Of a DNA stretch of 47,535 bases, positions 36,031-43,779 are shown piece by piece. A model generated the notes under the pieces. The model worked only from the letters and a program-made list of their open reading frames with translations. It ran no database searches and was not told where the DNA came from. Within the stretch, counting starts at the first letter, position 1; each line of letters starts with the position of its first letter. This DNA comes from Bacillus gaemokensis (GTDB taxonomy: Bacteria; Bacillota; Bacilli; Bacillales; Bacillaceae_G), in the NCBI RefSeq assembly GCF_001590835.1, contig NZ_LTAQ01000015.1, positions 15,731 to 63,265 of the forward strand. Direction: 5' to 3'. A program made the position numbers and the translations under genes.

Positions 36031-37911
36031 CTATTCCATCATACTATCTAACCGGTTATATAATTCCGCTCGTAATAGTTCTTTCTTTGCTTTTTCTTCA
36101 TATAATTTTTCCAGTTTTTCAACATCGATCGTGTCTCCCATTGTACACTCCAGCGTATATATATCTTCTTCTATATGCATAAGCTTATTCTCAATTTCTT
36201 CTACGCCACTAGACTCTGGTTTCTTTACATGCGTTACTTTCACACTTGTAACTTCTTGTTGCTTTTGTTTCTCTACTTGCTTTTCTATTCTTTCTTCCCA
36301 CTTTGTTCGAGCCCATGCATAATTTCCTGCAAACTCAAATAATTTATGTTCATCAATCCAATATGTCTTTTCAAACAACTTATTTAAAAAATAACGATCG
36401 TGTGAAACAGCAAGAATTGTCCCATTATATTGTTCGAGGGCTTCTTCCAGCACTTCCCTTGATTCAATATCAAGGTGGTTTGTAGGCTCATCTAACACAA
36501 GAAAGTTTACATCTTGATACATAAGCTGTGCCAAGCGTAACCTCATCCGCTCTCCCCCGCTAAGTTGATTCACTTTCTTAAAAACAGCTGGACCATAAAA
36601 TAAGAAGCGAGCTAATATGTGACGAGCTTCTCCTTCTGTTACAGCTACGTATTCTCTGAAAGCTTCCAATACATTGTATTTTACATTCCCATATGCATGC
36701 TGTGATAAATAACCAATTTTCACACTACTACCAATTCGAATTTCACCCGCGTCCGGTTTCATTTCCTGTAATAACAATTTTAATAATGTTGTTTTTCCAG
36801 TACCGTTACGGCCAACAATAGCTGTGCGCTCTTGAAAACGAACATGCAAATTTGCCCCCTGGAATAAAGAACGATTAGCAAATGTTTTGCCAACTTCTTT
36901 CATTACAACAACATCTTTTCCACTTCTCTCTTGCCCTTCAAACTGAAGTCCCATCTGTTTTCTTTCTAACATTGGCTTTTTTAACTTCTCCATCCGTTCT
37001 AACGCACGCTCCATATTTCTCGCCCGTTTATGCAGTCCTTCATTCGGCGGATTCGCTTGATTCGCCCATTCTCTTAGACGTTTAATCGCTTCTTTCATTT
37101 TCTTTATTTTCTTTTGTTGTTCTTGATAAGATTGAAACTCTTGGAGCAATCTTTCTTCTTTCTCTTTCACAAACTGCGAGTAGTTCGTATGATATATATG
37201 AAGTTCTCCGTCCTCTAAATCAAAAATTTTCGTCACAACTTCATCCAGAAAATAGCGGTCATGCGAAATAACAACAACTGTTCCTGCGTATTCTTTTAAA
37301 AATTGCTCAAGCCATTCTACTGCAAATAAATCTAAATGGTTTGTTGGTTCATCTAACAGCAATAAATCTGGTCTCTGCAACAGCATATAGGCGAGACTCA
37401 CCTTCGTCTGTTCTCCACCGCTCAACTCAGTAAAAATCCGAGAAAATAGCTCTGTTACTTGTAAACCGTTTGCTACCTTCATTATATTTGCCTCTATTTC
37501 ATAACCACCCAAAAACGCAAATTGCTCTTGTACTGCACCATACTTCTCCATTAACCGCTCTAAACCAGTCGGATCTTTTTCCTCTGCCATACTTTGTTCT
37601 AAATTACGCATTTGTTTTTCTAATTCTTTTTCTTTTATAAAGGCAGAACTCAATACACCATATACATTCGTTTCATCATCAAACTTTGGAATTTGTGCAA
37701 CATGACCAATGCGTGTACCTTTCTTCATATGAATAGCTCCACGATCTATACTCTCTATTCCTGTTAACAATTGAAAAATCGTTGTCTTCCCACTACCATT
37801 TCGGCCAACTAATCCAATACGTTCACCATTCTTTATTTCAATCGATATATTTTCAAATATGATGTTTCCACCAAAAGATTTCGTTACATTGTTTACACTA
37901 CAAATTGTCAT
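36031..37911 (-). CDS. ABC-F family ATPase, probable antibiotic-resistance or ribosome-protection type
   Basis: The 626-residue protein has two ABC domains and no membrane segment: Walker A GLVGRNGSGKTT and AIVGRNGTGKTT, signatures LSGGEQTKV and LSGGERMRL, DEPTNHLD twice, and a charged linker and C-terminal coiled region. ABC-F proteins act on the ribosome. The start ATG at 37911 is 8 nt after AAGGAG; 27 more in-frame codons upstream overlap a terminator hairpin and are excluded. Its leader carries a small ORF and two terminators, as is usual for drug-induced ABC-F genes. I cannot assign it to a named subfamily. Confidence 0.85.
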   Translation of the reverse strand: MTICSVNNVTKSFGGNIIFENISIEIKNGERIGLVGRNGSGKTTIFQLLTGIESIDRGAIHMKKGTRIGHVAQIPKFDDETNVYGVLSSAFIKEKELEKQMRNLEQSMAEEKDPTGLERLMEKYGAVQEQFAFLGGYEIEANIMKVANGLQVTELFSRIFTELSGGEQTKVSLAYMLLQRPDLLLLDEPTNHLDLFAVEWLEQFLKEYAGTVVVISHDRYFLDEVVTKIFDLEDGELHIYHTNYSQFVKEKEERLLQEFQSYQEQQKKIKKMKEAIKRLREWANQANPPNEGLHKRARNMERALERMEKLKKPMLERKQMGLQFEGQERSGKDVVVMKEVGKTFANRSLFQGANLHVRFQERTAIVGRNGTGKTTLLKLLLQEMKPDAGEIRIGSSVKIGYLSQHAYGNVKYNVLEAFREYVAVTEGEARHILARFLFYGPAVFKKVNQLSGGERMRLRLAQLMYQDVNFLVLDEPTNHLDIESREVLEEALEQYNGTILAVSHDRYFLNKLFEKTYWIDEHKLFEFAGNYAWARTKWEERIEKQVEKQKQQEVTSVKVTHVKKPESSGVEEIENKLMHIEEDIYTLECTMGDTIDVEKLEKLYEEKAKKELLRAELYNRLDSMME

Positions 37912-37932
37912 TTTCCGTACTCCTTTCAACGT

Positions 37933-37973
37933 AAAAAAACCATAGGGAAAGAAACTTTCCCCATGGTTTTTTG
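37933..37973 (-). terminator. Attenuator hairpin directly before the ABC-F gene
   Basis: On the minus strand AAAAAACCATGGGGAAAG pairs with CTTTCCCTATGGTTTTTTT around TTT, with one G-U pair. It is a textbook intrinsic terminator ending 22 nt before the start codon. Confidence 0.85.
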
Positions 37974-37980
37974 CATAGAA

Positions 37981-38005
37981 AAAGGAAGCCAAATAGCTCC
38001 CTTTT
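37981..38005 (-). terminator. Second terminator-like hairpin in the ABC-F leader
   Basis: On the minus strand AAAAGGGAGC and GCTTCCTTTTT pair around TATTTG, followed by T5. It lies between the leader ORF stop and the main attenuator. Confidence 0.7.
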
Positions 38006-38036
38006 CACACGTTTTATAAAATGGGTGAAGAGATTT

Positions 38037-38171
38037 CTATCGTTCATTAACTGCTATGTGATTGTTAAAAAAGGGCATACGTATCCCGTTAACAATCACA
38101 TCATGAAAAATCGCACGACAAAAATAGATAAAATCTAAAAATTTTGCGCGCGCAGCTAAAGAACATTTCAT
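38037..38171 (-). CDS. 44-residue leader peptide of the ABC-F gene
   Basis: The ORF begins MKCSLAARAKFLDFIYFCRA and ends HIAVNER. AAAGGAGTGAATGAG gives it a strong ribosome site. An 11-bp inverted repeat (GTGATTGTTAA/TTAACAATCAC) lies within its coding sequence, and two terminators follow its stop. The likely role is cis regulation: a drug-stalled ribosome on the ORF would change leader folding and allow read-through into the ABC-F gene. The peptide itself has no family I know. Confidence 0.65.
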   Translation of the reverse strand: MKCSLAARAKFLDFIYFCRAIFHDVIVNGIRMPFFNNHIAVNER

Positions 38172-38213
38172 CTCATTCACTCCTTTCGTACGAAATTTTA
38201 TACTTACTTCTTT

Positions 38214-38219
38214 ATTATA
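38214..38219 (-). promoter_or_regulatory. -10 element of the ABC-F leader transcript
   Basis: A perfect TATAAT lies 42 bp upstream of the leader ORF. The -35 region at 17 bp (TATTCA) is poor. A perfect 12-bp palindrome TTTCGTACGAAA (38184-38195) follows in the leader. Confidence 0.5.
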
Positions 38220-38299
38220 CTTCTCCATTCCATGTTTGAATAGTCATTTTTCTGAAAATAATGAAGATAGACTAAACATTTCAACAAATTACATCTAAT

Positions 38300-38364
38300 C
38301 TTACAAAACTGTTATGTTCTCGTAATGAAAAGCGATAGTACGAAATAACTCCTCCTTATACAAT
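38300..38364 (+). promoter_or_regulatory. 65-bp micropeptide-regulon promoter (copy 1)
   Basis: It holds CTTACAAAACTGTTAT (38300-38315), a 20-bp gap containing CGTAAT and GCGA, TAGTAC (38336-38341), 17 bp, and TACAAT (38359-38364). The spacing is identical to five other promoters in the window. The palindrome's right arm is the most degenerate of the set. It drives the three micropeptide genes from 38405. Confidence 0.75.
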
Positions 38365-38404
38365 AAAGATGTAAACAAGAGATAAATAAAAGGAGGAACT
38401 ACTC

Positions 38405-38485
38405 ATGATGAAAGAAATCGCAAAAGCAATCTTCGAGGTGTTAGTGAACGGACAAGCAGTTGTAAAAAAACTAAACCAATTATAA
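38405..38485 (+). CDS. 26-residue amphipathic micropeptide
   Basis: The ORF encodes MMKEIAKAIFEVLVNGQAVV then KKLNQL. GGAGG lies 8 nt before ATG. Hydrophobic residues recur every three to four positions, fitting an amphipathic helix. It shares the pattern [IL][FL]x[AV]L[IV][DN]x[KQ]xVxxxLN with the peptides at 38502 and 44049. It is the first gene of a three-gene operon. No known function. Confidence 0.7.
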   Translation: MMKEIAKAIFEVLVNGQAVVKKLNQL

Positions 38486-38501
38486 AAAGGAGTGATAAAA
38501 C

Positions 38502-38579
38502 ATGATGAATATGGTAAAAATGATTCTCCACGCCTTAATTGACGCAAAAGCAGTTAGCCAAGAGTTAAATCAACAATAA
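38502..38579 (+). CDS. 25-residue amphipathic micropeptide
   Basis: It encodes MMNMVKMILHALIDAKAVSQ then ELNQQ. AAAAGGAGTGATAAAAC gives a good ribosome site 16 bp after the previous stop. It aligns without gaps to the shared micropeptide pattern and also begins MM. It is predicted to be a short amphipathic helix without a signal peptide. Confidence 0.7.
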   Translation: MMNMVKMILHALIDAKAVSQELNQQ

Positions 38580-38595
38580 AAAGGGGAAATTGAAT

Positions 38596-38724
38596 ATGAA
38601 GAAAGCCATTATTGCAATTGTAAGTACATTATTTGCCTTACATGCATTGAAGAATAGAAAAAAGAAACAGAAAGAACAAGCGGATACTCTGTATTATCCA
38701 TACACATTATTAAAGAAAAAATAA
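38596..38724 (+). CDS. 42-residue membrane micropeptide with a basic tail
   Basis: One N-terminal hydrophobic segment (about residues 4-18, AIIAIVSTLFALHAL) is followed by a highly basic region KNRKKKQKEQ and a tyrosine-rich tail ending in KKK. AAGGGG precedes the ATG. It is the third gene of the operon and its stop overlaps the terminator. It likely sits in the membrane with the tail in the cytoplasm. Unknown family. Confidence 0.65.
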   Translation: MKKAIIAIVSTLFALHALKNRKKKQKEQADTLYYPYTLLKKK

Positions 38725-38772
38725 AAGACAAGATACCCTTCTACAATTAGGATATCTTGTCTTTTGTTTTTT
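38723..38772 (+). terminator. Terminator of the three-micropeptide operon
   Basis: AAAAGACAAGATA pairs with TATCTTGTCTTTT (13 bp), with an inner CC/GG pair, then a T-rich run. Confidence 0.88.
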
Positions 38773-38889
38773 GATTAGTAATTGCTATCTTATTTCTCCT
38801 CACCCACCTCACGATAGAGGATTTCCCTTTCCTTTTCACGAATATAGTAAACGGGAATTTCACACATATTTTCAAAGGGGCATATACAT

Positions 38890-39666
38890 ATGGATACACA
38901 ACAACTTTATTTTTTAAATGATATTAGCAAGCAAAAACCCGAAAGCATCCGTAATAAAAATACAGCTTGTCCTTTTTGTGATACGGAACACCTCACTGAT
39001 ATTTTAGAAACAGAAGACTCTATTATCTGGTTGAAAAATAAATTTCCAACATTAAAAGATACGTTCCAAACCGTTCTCATCGAAACAAATAATTGCGATG
39101 ATCATATTGCAACCTATACACCTGAACATATGAAGAAATTAATTCACTTCTCCGTTAAACATTGGCTAGCTTTAGAAAATAGTAATCAATTCGAATCCGT
39201 TATTTTATATAAAAATCACGGTCCATTTTCAGGCGGGAGTTTGCATCATGCGCATATGCAGATTATCGGGATGAAATATGTAGACTATCGAGAAAATGTA
39301 ACACCCGAACACTTCCGAGGCATAATTGTACAAAAAGACGAACAAATTGAACTTAATATTTCTACACATCCAATTATCGGCTTTACTGAATTTAATATTG
39401 TCATTGAAAATATAAAATCCATCGATATGATAGCAAATTATATTCAACAAACTGTGCGTTACATACTAACGGATTTTCATAAAGGATGTAGTAGCTATAA
39501 TTTATTCTTCTATCATCTCGATGGAAAGATCATTTGTAAAGTCGTCCCACGTTTTGTTGTTTCACCATTATATGTCGGATATAAAATCCCTCAAGTTTCT
39601 ACAAAGTTGGAAGATGTGAAACAGCAGCTCCAACAATATTTTACAAAGAAAGATGAATATAGATGA
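38890..39666 (+). CDS. DUF4931-like protein with HIT/GalT-type motif
   Basis: The 258-residue protein carries C27xxC30 near the N-terminus and an H119-H120-A-H122-M-Q124 motif resembling the HxHxQ active site of galactose-1-phosphate uridylyltransferase and HIT-fold enzymes. I recall such Bacillus proteins as DUF4931. A nucleotidyl transfer or hydrolysis role is inferred from the motif only. CAAAGGGG precedes ATG. It overlaps the following acetyltransferase gene by 4 bp, implying a shared task. Confidence 0.75.
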   Translation: MDTQQLYFLNDISKQKPESIRNKNTACPFCDTEHLTDILETEDSIIWLKNKFPTLKDTFQTVLIETNNCDDHIATYTPEHMKKLIHFSVKHWLALENSNQFESVILYKNHGPFSGGSLHHAHMQIIGMKYVDYRENVTPEHFRGIIVQKDEQIELNISTHPIIGFTEFNIVIENIKSIDMIANYIQQTVRYILTDFHKGCSSYNLFFYHLDGKIICKVVPRFVVSPLYVGYKIPQVSTKLEDVKQQLQQYFTKKDEYR

Positions 39667-40133
39667 ATTATATAATACGAAAAGCTACTCTAGACGACAT
39701 CCAAGCACTCATTCATTTGCGTGTTTCCTTACTAAAAGAAGTAGATGAATTGCATTCACAAGAAGAAGAAAGTGCTTTTAGACATGCGACAGAACAGTAT
39801 TTGCAAGTAGAAATGACAAAAGGAATATTTACAGCTTATATAGCCCTAATAAATGGTGAAGTTATTAGCATAAGCGGTGTTACTTTCTTCCATCGACCGT
39901 CTTATATTAATAATTTAGAAGGAAAAGAAGCGTATATTCTAAATATGTATACACTCCCAGAATACCGCGGAAATGGTTTAGCAAAAAAATTATTACAGCA
40001 CTGCATAAAAGAATGTAAGGAAAACGGAGTAAAACGAATATGGCTTCATTCTTCTAAAGATGGTGAATTACTATATAAAAAAATGGGATTTACTCATAAA
40101 ACAAATGAAATGGAACTTTTTATAGAAAAATAG
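39663..40133 (+). CDS. GNAT family N-acetyltransferase
   Basis: The 156-residue protein begins IIRKATLDDIQALIHLR and contains the acetyl-CoA loop LPEYRGNGLAKKLL and a C-terminal LYKKMGFTHKTNEMEL, all classic GNAT features. The substrate is unknown. Its ATG overlaps the stop of the upstream gene (ATGA), so translation is coupled. Confidence 0.88.
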   Translation: MNYIIRKATLDDIQALIHLRVSLLKEVDELHSQEEESAFRHATEQYLQVEMTKGIFTAYIALINGEVISISGVTFFHRPSYINNLEGKEAYILNMYTLPEYRGNGLAKKLLQHCIKECKENGVKRIWLHSSKDGELLYKKMGFTHKTNEMELFIEK

Positions 40134-40160
40134 AGTAGGTGCTCCTAGCACCTACTCTTT
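40132..40160. terminator. Bidirectional terminator between the GNAT and transglycosylase genes
   Basis: AGAGTAGGTGC and GCACCTACTCT form an 11-bp stem with a 5-nt loop, overlapping the ends of both convergent genes. Confidence 0.8.
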
Positions 40161-40685
40161 CACTATGCCTATATTTCTATAGAATACGTTCTCTAATCCA
40201 ACGTTATACTTCATATTATTATCCGTCCACTCAGGGCCTAGATTACCCGGCCATCCAGATGTATTTGCTATATATTTTAGTAATGCAAAATCAGTCAAAC
40301 CTTTTTGCATGCCTCTTTTATACCCTTTCAGTAAATGCGGCATAGCAATTTGAGCATTTGTACGTGGATCCTTTAATTGATCATCTGTTAAATGATCTGG
40401 AGCAAGTCCACCACCGCGATGTAATTGAAATAGTCCAAATGAAGTGCCATTATCTCCAATACTTCTTGGATTCAAACGACTTTCATGCTCGGCAATTGTA
40501 AGAGGTATCCATTCTGGAAGATTCACTTTCTTGGCTTCTTCTATAATAATTTGTTTCATCTGTTTCGCTTCTTCTGAATCAACATAGCCTGTCTGTTTTA
40601 CTGCTCTTTCCATTCCTTCAGACTCACCTTGGAAATATAAATACATTCCAAGAATAACTAAAAATCCTACAAAGAATTTTTTCAC
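40152..40685 (-). CDS. SLT-family lytic transglycosylase
   Basis: The 177-residue protein has an N-terminal hydrophobic segment (residues 4-18) that anchors or exports it, then a goose-lysozyme/SLT domain with the catalytic Glu in AEHESRLNP (E68) and the motif GTSFGLFQLH. It should cleave glycan strands of peptidoglycan outside the membrane. It is short and single-domain, with no LysM or SH3 wall-binding part. Monocistronic. Confidence 0.85.
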   Translation of the reverse strand: MKKFFVGFLVILGMYLYFQGESEGMERAVKQTGYVDSEEAKQMKQIIIEEAKKVNLPEWIPLTIAEHESRLNPRSIGDNGTSFGLFQLHRGGGLAPDHLTDDQLKDPRTNAQIAMPHLLKGYKRGMQKGLTDFALLKYIANTSGWPGNLGPEWTDNNMKYNVGLENVFYRNIGIVKE

Positions 40686-40873
40686 TACTTCTACCTCTTT
40701 CTCTGCTGAAATTTGTCCCCTTTCAGCCTTTCCTTACAACCACTCGCATTCTATCGTTTTCTATTACTCTTAAATCATATCAAACTAGTACACACCTTTG
40801 CATCATGCTTAAGACTGATTTTGTGAAAAACATGTATTAACACTTTATCAAAAATGTAATATTTCTTCTCCAA

Positions 40874-40937
40874 TTCACACATATGTAATTTTTACCAGAC
40901 ATCATTCCGCATAGATTCCATTCTCTTTGTATATAAT
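40874..40937 (+). promoter_or_regulatory. Degenerate relative of the 65-bp promoter, before the DUF2334 gene
   Basis: TTCACACATATGTAAT keeps TNACA-N4-TGTAA, and TATAAT stands at 40932-40937. The ATAG element is displaced by 2 bp and the GTAA half-site is missing. It may be a weak member or a coincidence. Confidence 0.3.
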
Positions 40938-40977
40938 TGTAGATTGAACCCTATATACAGAATAGGAGATTGCCTAC

Positions 40978-42627
40978 ATGAAAAGAAAGTTATTGTTCTT
41001 TCTCACCATTTTACTATTCATCCCTATCCATACCTCTGCTCAAACAACCAAAAAGCCAAAAGTACTGATTTTATGTAGCACAGAAAACGAACAAGTTACC
41101 AATGAAATTCAAATTTTAAATAATCTAATTGGACATTTTACAAATGATGTGACAATACAACATGCTAGGAACACAAAGGAGATTACTCCTTCATCATCTT
41201 TTACACATATTATTTACATAGGAGAGAAAAAAGAGAGCCTTTCTAACGAAACAAAACATTTTCTAGAAAACTATTCAGGGCCTTTACTCTTTCTTGGTCA
41301 AAATGTAGAACAGCTACCAAATCGTTTTTCTTTTATTACCCACCAAGGAGACCAAATACGAATTCATGCAATACAATATCCAAATCGCAAGCTAAAAAAC
41401 GATTTTAATGAAGATCGATTAATCCAAAAGATTGAGACAACCGGGGAATCCCTAGCATATGCGATGAGTTCCGATCATACGTATCCATTTATCGTAAAGC
41501 AAAATAACTCTTATTACGTAGCAACATCACAGCTTTTTGATTGGCCTTCCCATTATGTTGGTGAAATGCTCTTCTCCTTCTTTGAGCAGCAACCTGAAAC
41601 AAAAAAAAGCCGTGCTTATATACGCTTAGAGGATATTCATCCAGCTTCAAATTCAAAACAACTACAGGAAATTGCCGAATTATTAAAAAAGAGAAATATC
41701 CCCTATATGGTAGCTGTTATTCCTGTCTATACAGACCCGAGTACAAAAAAAACGATACACTTAGTAGATAAACCTGAGTTAGTAAATGTGCTACGATTTA
41801 TGCAAACGAATGGCGGTTCGATTGTGATGCATGGTTATACCCACCAATTTTATGATAGTGAAACGGGAGAAGGCTTTGAATTTTGGGATATAAAAACGGA
41901 TCAACCAATTCGTCAACCAAAACATGAGCAATCAAAAACAAAAGCGGATTTTAAATCTACCGAAGCTTATAACCAATACGTAAAAAACGGTAAAGATTTT
42001 GAAGAAACATATATAAAAGATCATATCGAAGACGGAATTAAGGAACTTGTGGATGCTAAATTATACCCACTCGCTTTTGAAGCACCTCATTATGCGATGT
42101 CCCAAAAAGGTTATGAAATACTATCCCATTACTTCTCAACCTATGTTGGGCAATTACAATTAAGCGATTCAACATGGAAAACAATGCACACAACTGCCTT
42201 TACTAGCAAACCTTCGTTTTTACATGGGATGAAAGTATTTCCTGAAACAGTTGGATTTATAGAAGCAAATCAACCTCATGCTGCTTCTGAAATAAAGGAA
42301 CGTTCATTATCATTTTCAAAGTTATCAGATGGCATAATCGGTGCCTTCTATCATCCATACTTAGGAGTGAAACCTTTCAAAGAATTATTAAATGAATTGG
42401 AAAGCGTTCCAAACATAGAATGGATTGATTTACAGAAAGAAAAAAATAACGTAAAAACGAACGATATCATCATTCATTCTAATAAAGATGGCATTCATAC
42501 TGAAGAGCCATTGTCTGTAAATAATACGATTAATTATCTTAAGAAGTACGGATTCTTCCTCATCTTTGGAATTATCCTAATCATTTTCTTGTTATTAATA
42601 CGACGTGCAAAACGACTTGAATCATGA
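40978..42627 (+). CDS. DUF2334 polysaccharide-deacetylase-like membrane-anchored protein
   Basis: The 549-residue protein has a signal peptide (residues 1-21), a first domain to about 210, then a deacetylase-like DUF2334 domain beginning SRAYIRLEDIHPAS, with MVAVIPVY, VMHGYTHQ and FEAPHYAMS supplying the usual Asp/His set. One C-terminal helix (about 522-541) is followed by basic residues, so the catalytic part would face outward. It may modify cell-surface polysaccharide. AATAGGAGATT is its ribosome site. Confidence 0.82.
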   Translation: MKRKLLFFLTILLFIPIHTSAQTTKKPKVLILCSTENEQVTNEIQILNNLIGHFTNDVTIQHARNTKEITPSSSFTHIIYIGEKKESLSNETKHFLENYSGPLLFLGQNVEQLPNRFSFITHQGDQIRIHAIQYPNRKLKNDFNEDRLIQKIETTGESLAYAMSSDHTYPFIVKQNNSYYVATSQLFDWPSHYVGEMLFSFFEQQPETKKSRAYIRLEDIHPASNSKQLQEIAELLKKRNIPYMVAVIPVYTDPSTKKTIHLVDKPELVNVLRFMQTNGGSIVMHGYTHQFYDSETGEGFEFWDIKTDQPIRQPKHEQSKTKADFKSTEAYNQYVKNGKDFEETYIKDHIEDGIKELVDAKLYPLAFEAPHYAMSQKGYEILSHYFSTYVGQLQLSDSTWKTMHTTAFTSKPSFLHGMKVFPETVGFIEANQPHAASEIKERSLSFSKLSDGIIGAFYHPYLGVKPFKELLNELESVPNIEWIDLQKEKNNVKTNDIIIHSNKDGIHTEEPLSVNNTINYLKKYGFFLIFGIILIIFLLLIRRAKRLES

Positions 42628-42664
42628 AAAAATGCCAAGCACAGATTTGCGCTTGGCATTTTTC
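42627..42664. terminator. Bidirectional terminator between the DUF2334 and TatD genes
   Basis: AAAAATGCCAAGC pairs with GCTTGGCATTTTT, a 13-bp stem with a 10-nt loop. Confidence 0.88.
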
Positions 42665-43463
42665 ACTTCAAGTCGAGGTATTTGCTCCTCTCTCTTTTCA
42701 AATAAAATTGAACCGTATTTTGATAAACAATTTCTGCAACTTTATCTATATGTACATCTTTAATACAACTAATTTCTTTTAATACGTCTTTAATCATATT
42801 CGGATGCGTCATGATACCCTTTTTGAATTCCCAGGGACCATCTGTTTCAACCATCATATATTCAAGCGGATAAAACGATACAATCTTTCTAATTTTTTCT
42901 TTCTGCATAATATCTGGTGTAATGGAAATATAGTAACCATTTCGAATCATGCGCTCCATCGTTTTCTTGCTTCCCTTAAACCAATGAAAATGTGCACGAG
43001 AAATCTCATGCTGCTCAAGTAAATCACATACAAGCTCAGCATCTTCATAGACTGCATGTAATACAATTGGTAAATCACACCTTTTCGCAAGAGATATGAA
43101 TTTTTTCAATACCTCCACATACGGCTCTAATGCGATATCTTTCTTTTCTTGCCGTAAATAGTATGGCAACCCAACCTCTCCAATAGCAACAAGCTGACTT
43201 GCATTTTCTTCAACTAGCTTATAAATTTGTTCACATTCTCTCTTGTTAATTGGCTGTTCTGGATGAAAACCAAGTGCTGGATGCACAAATGGATGCTGTT
43301 TTGCTAAAAATAATGTTTGTTGGCAAGAATGATAGTTCATTGATACTGCAATCATCCCTTCAATCCAAGTACTCCTTTTCACATCATCAAATAATTGCAT
43401 CTGTTCTTTATTCTTATATTGATCCAAATGTATGTGACTATCAATCCACTTCACATCTATCAT
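42663..43463 (-). CDS. TatD family metal-dependent hydrolase
   Basis: The 266-residue TIM-barrel protein has HIH near the N-terminus (IDSHIHLDQ), GEVGLPYY with the bridging Glu, VLHAV, HFHWFKG and VETDGPW, the full TatD metal set. Family members are DNases or related phosphoesterases; this branch is not well studied. The ATG at 43463 abuts GGGAG, so GTG at 43454 (9-nt spacing) may be the true start. Confidence 0.83.
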   Translation of the reverse strand: MIDVKWIDSHIHLDQYKNKEQMQLFDDVKRSTWIEGMIAVSMNYHSCQQTLFLAKQHPFVHPALGFHPEQPINKRECEQIYKLVEENASQLVAIGEVGLPYYLRQEKKDIALEPYVEVLKKFISLAKRCDLPIVLHAVYEDAELVCDLLEQHEISRAHFHWFKGSKKTMERMIRNGYYISITPDIMQKEKIRKIVSFYPLEYMMVETDGPWEFKKGIMTHPNMIKDVLKEISCIKDVHIDKVAEIVYQNTVQFYLKRERSKYLDLK

Positions 43464-43504
43464 CTCCCGTATCTATTTTAATACGACGTGCCAGACCAAG
43501 AACA

Positions 43505-43540
43505 ATAAAAAAACAAGAGGACAACTCCTTCTTGTTTTAT
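43505..43540 (-). terminator. Terminator of the 37-residue peptide gene
   Basis: On the minus strand AAAACAAGA and GGA pair with TCC and TCTTGTTTT through one bulged A, followed by T7. Confidence 0.75.
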
Positions 43541-43548
43541 CATCTATA

Positions 43549-43662
43549 TTATTTAACAATTAAGTTTGTAATTATATCAAACAATCCAATACATACCACG
43601 GCAACAGTAAAGTAGCTACAGAAATCTTTTATCGGAAACTTAACTACTTCTTCTTTTGGCAT
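43549..43662 (-). CDS. 37-residue single-helix membrane micropeptide with two cysteines
   Basis: The peptide begins MPKEEVVKFPIKDFCSYFTV and continues AVVCIGLFDIITNLIVK. A charged N-terminal third precedes one membrane segment (about residues 16-33). Cysteines at 15 and 22 flank its start. AAGGGAGAA is 7 nt before ATG, and promoter and terminator bracket it closely, giving a complete one-gene unit. No recognised family. Confidence 0.7.
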   Translation of the reverse strand: MPKEEVVKFPIKDFCSYFTVAVVCIGLFDIITNLIVK

Positions 43663-43710
43663 CCCATTCTTCTCCCTTCTCAATATCTCCCTAATATATT
43701 ATCTATTTTT

Positions 43711-43775
43711 ATTATGCAAAAAATATGAACAACGAGCTATCGAATTAGCTTACGTAAATCTTACAATATTGTAAG
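43711..43775 (-). promoter_or_regulatory. 65-bp micropeptide-regulon promoter (copy 2)
   Basis: On the minus strand: CTTACAATATTGTAAG (43760-43775, perfect palindrome), a 20-bp gap with CGTAAG and AATTCGA, TAGCTC (43734-43739), 17 bp, CATAAT (43711-43716). It drives the peptide at 43549-43662. Confidence 0.8.
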
Positions 43776-43779
43776 GTTT

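Noticed and set aside
37912-37992. 27-codon N-terminal extension of the ABC-F protein
   Set aside because: The extension is encoded by a terminator hairpin, lacks a ribosome site, and the ABC domain starts normally at the ATG at 37911.
38172-38228. Upstream extension of the leader peptide to 63 codons
   Set aside because: The strong ribosome site stands directly before the ATG at 38171, and the extension overlaps the -10 region.
38356-38547. 63-codon minus-strand ORF over the micropeptide genes
   Set aside because: It is an antisense shadow; the plus strand has promoter, three ribosome sites and a terminator.
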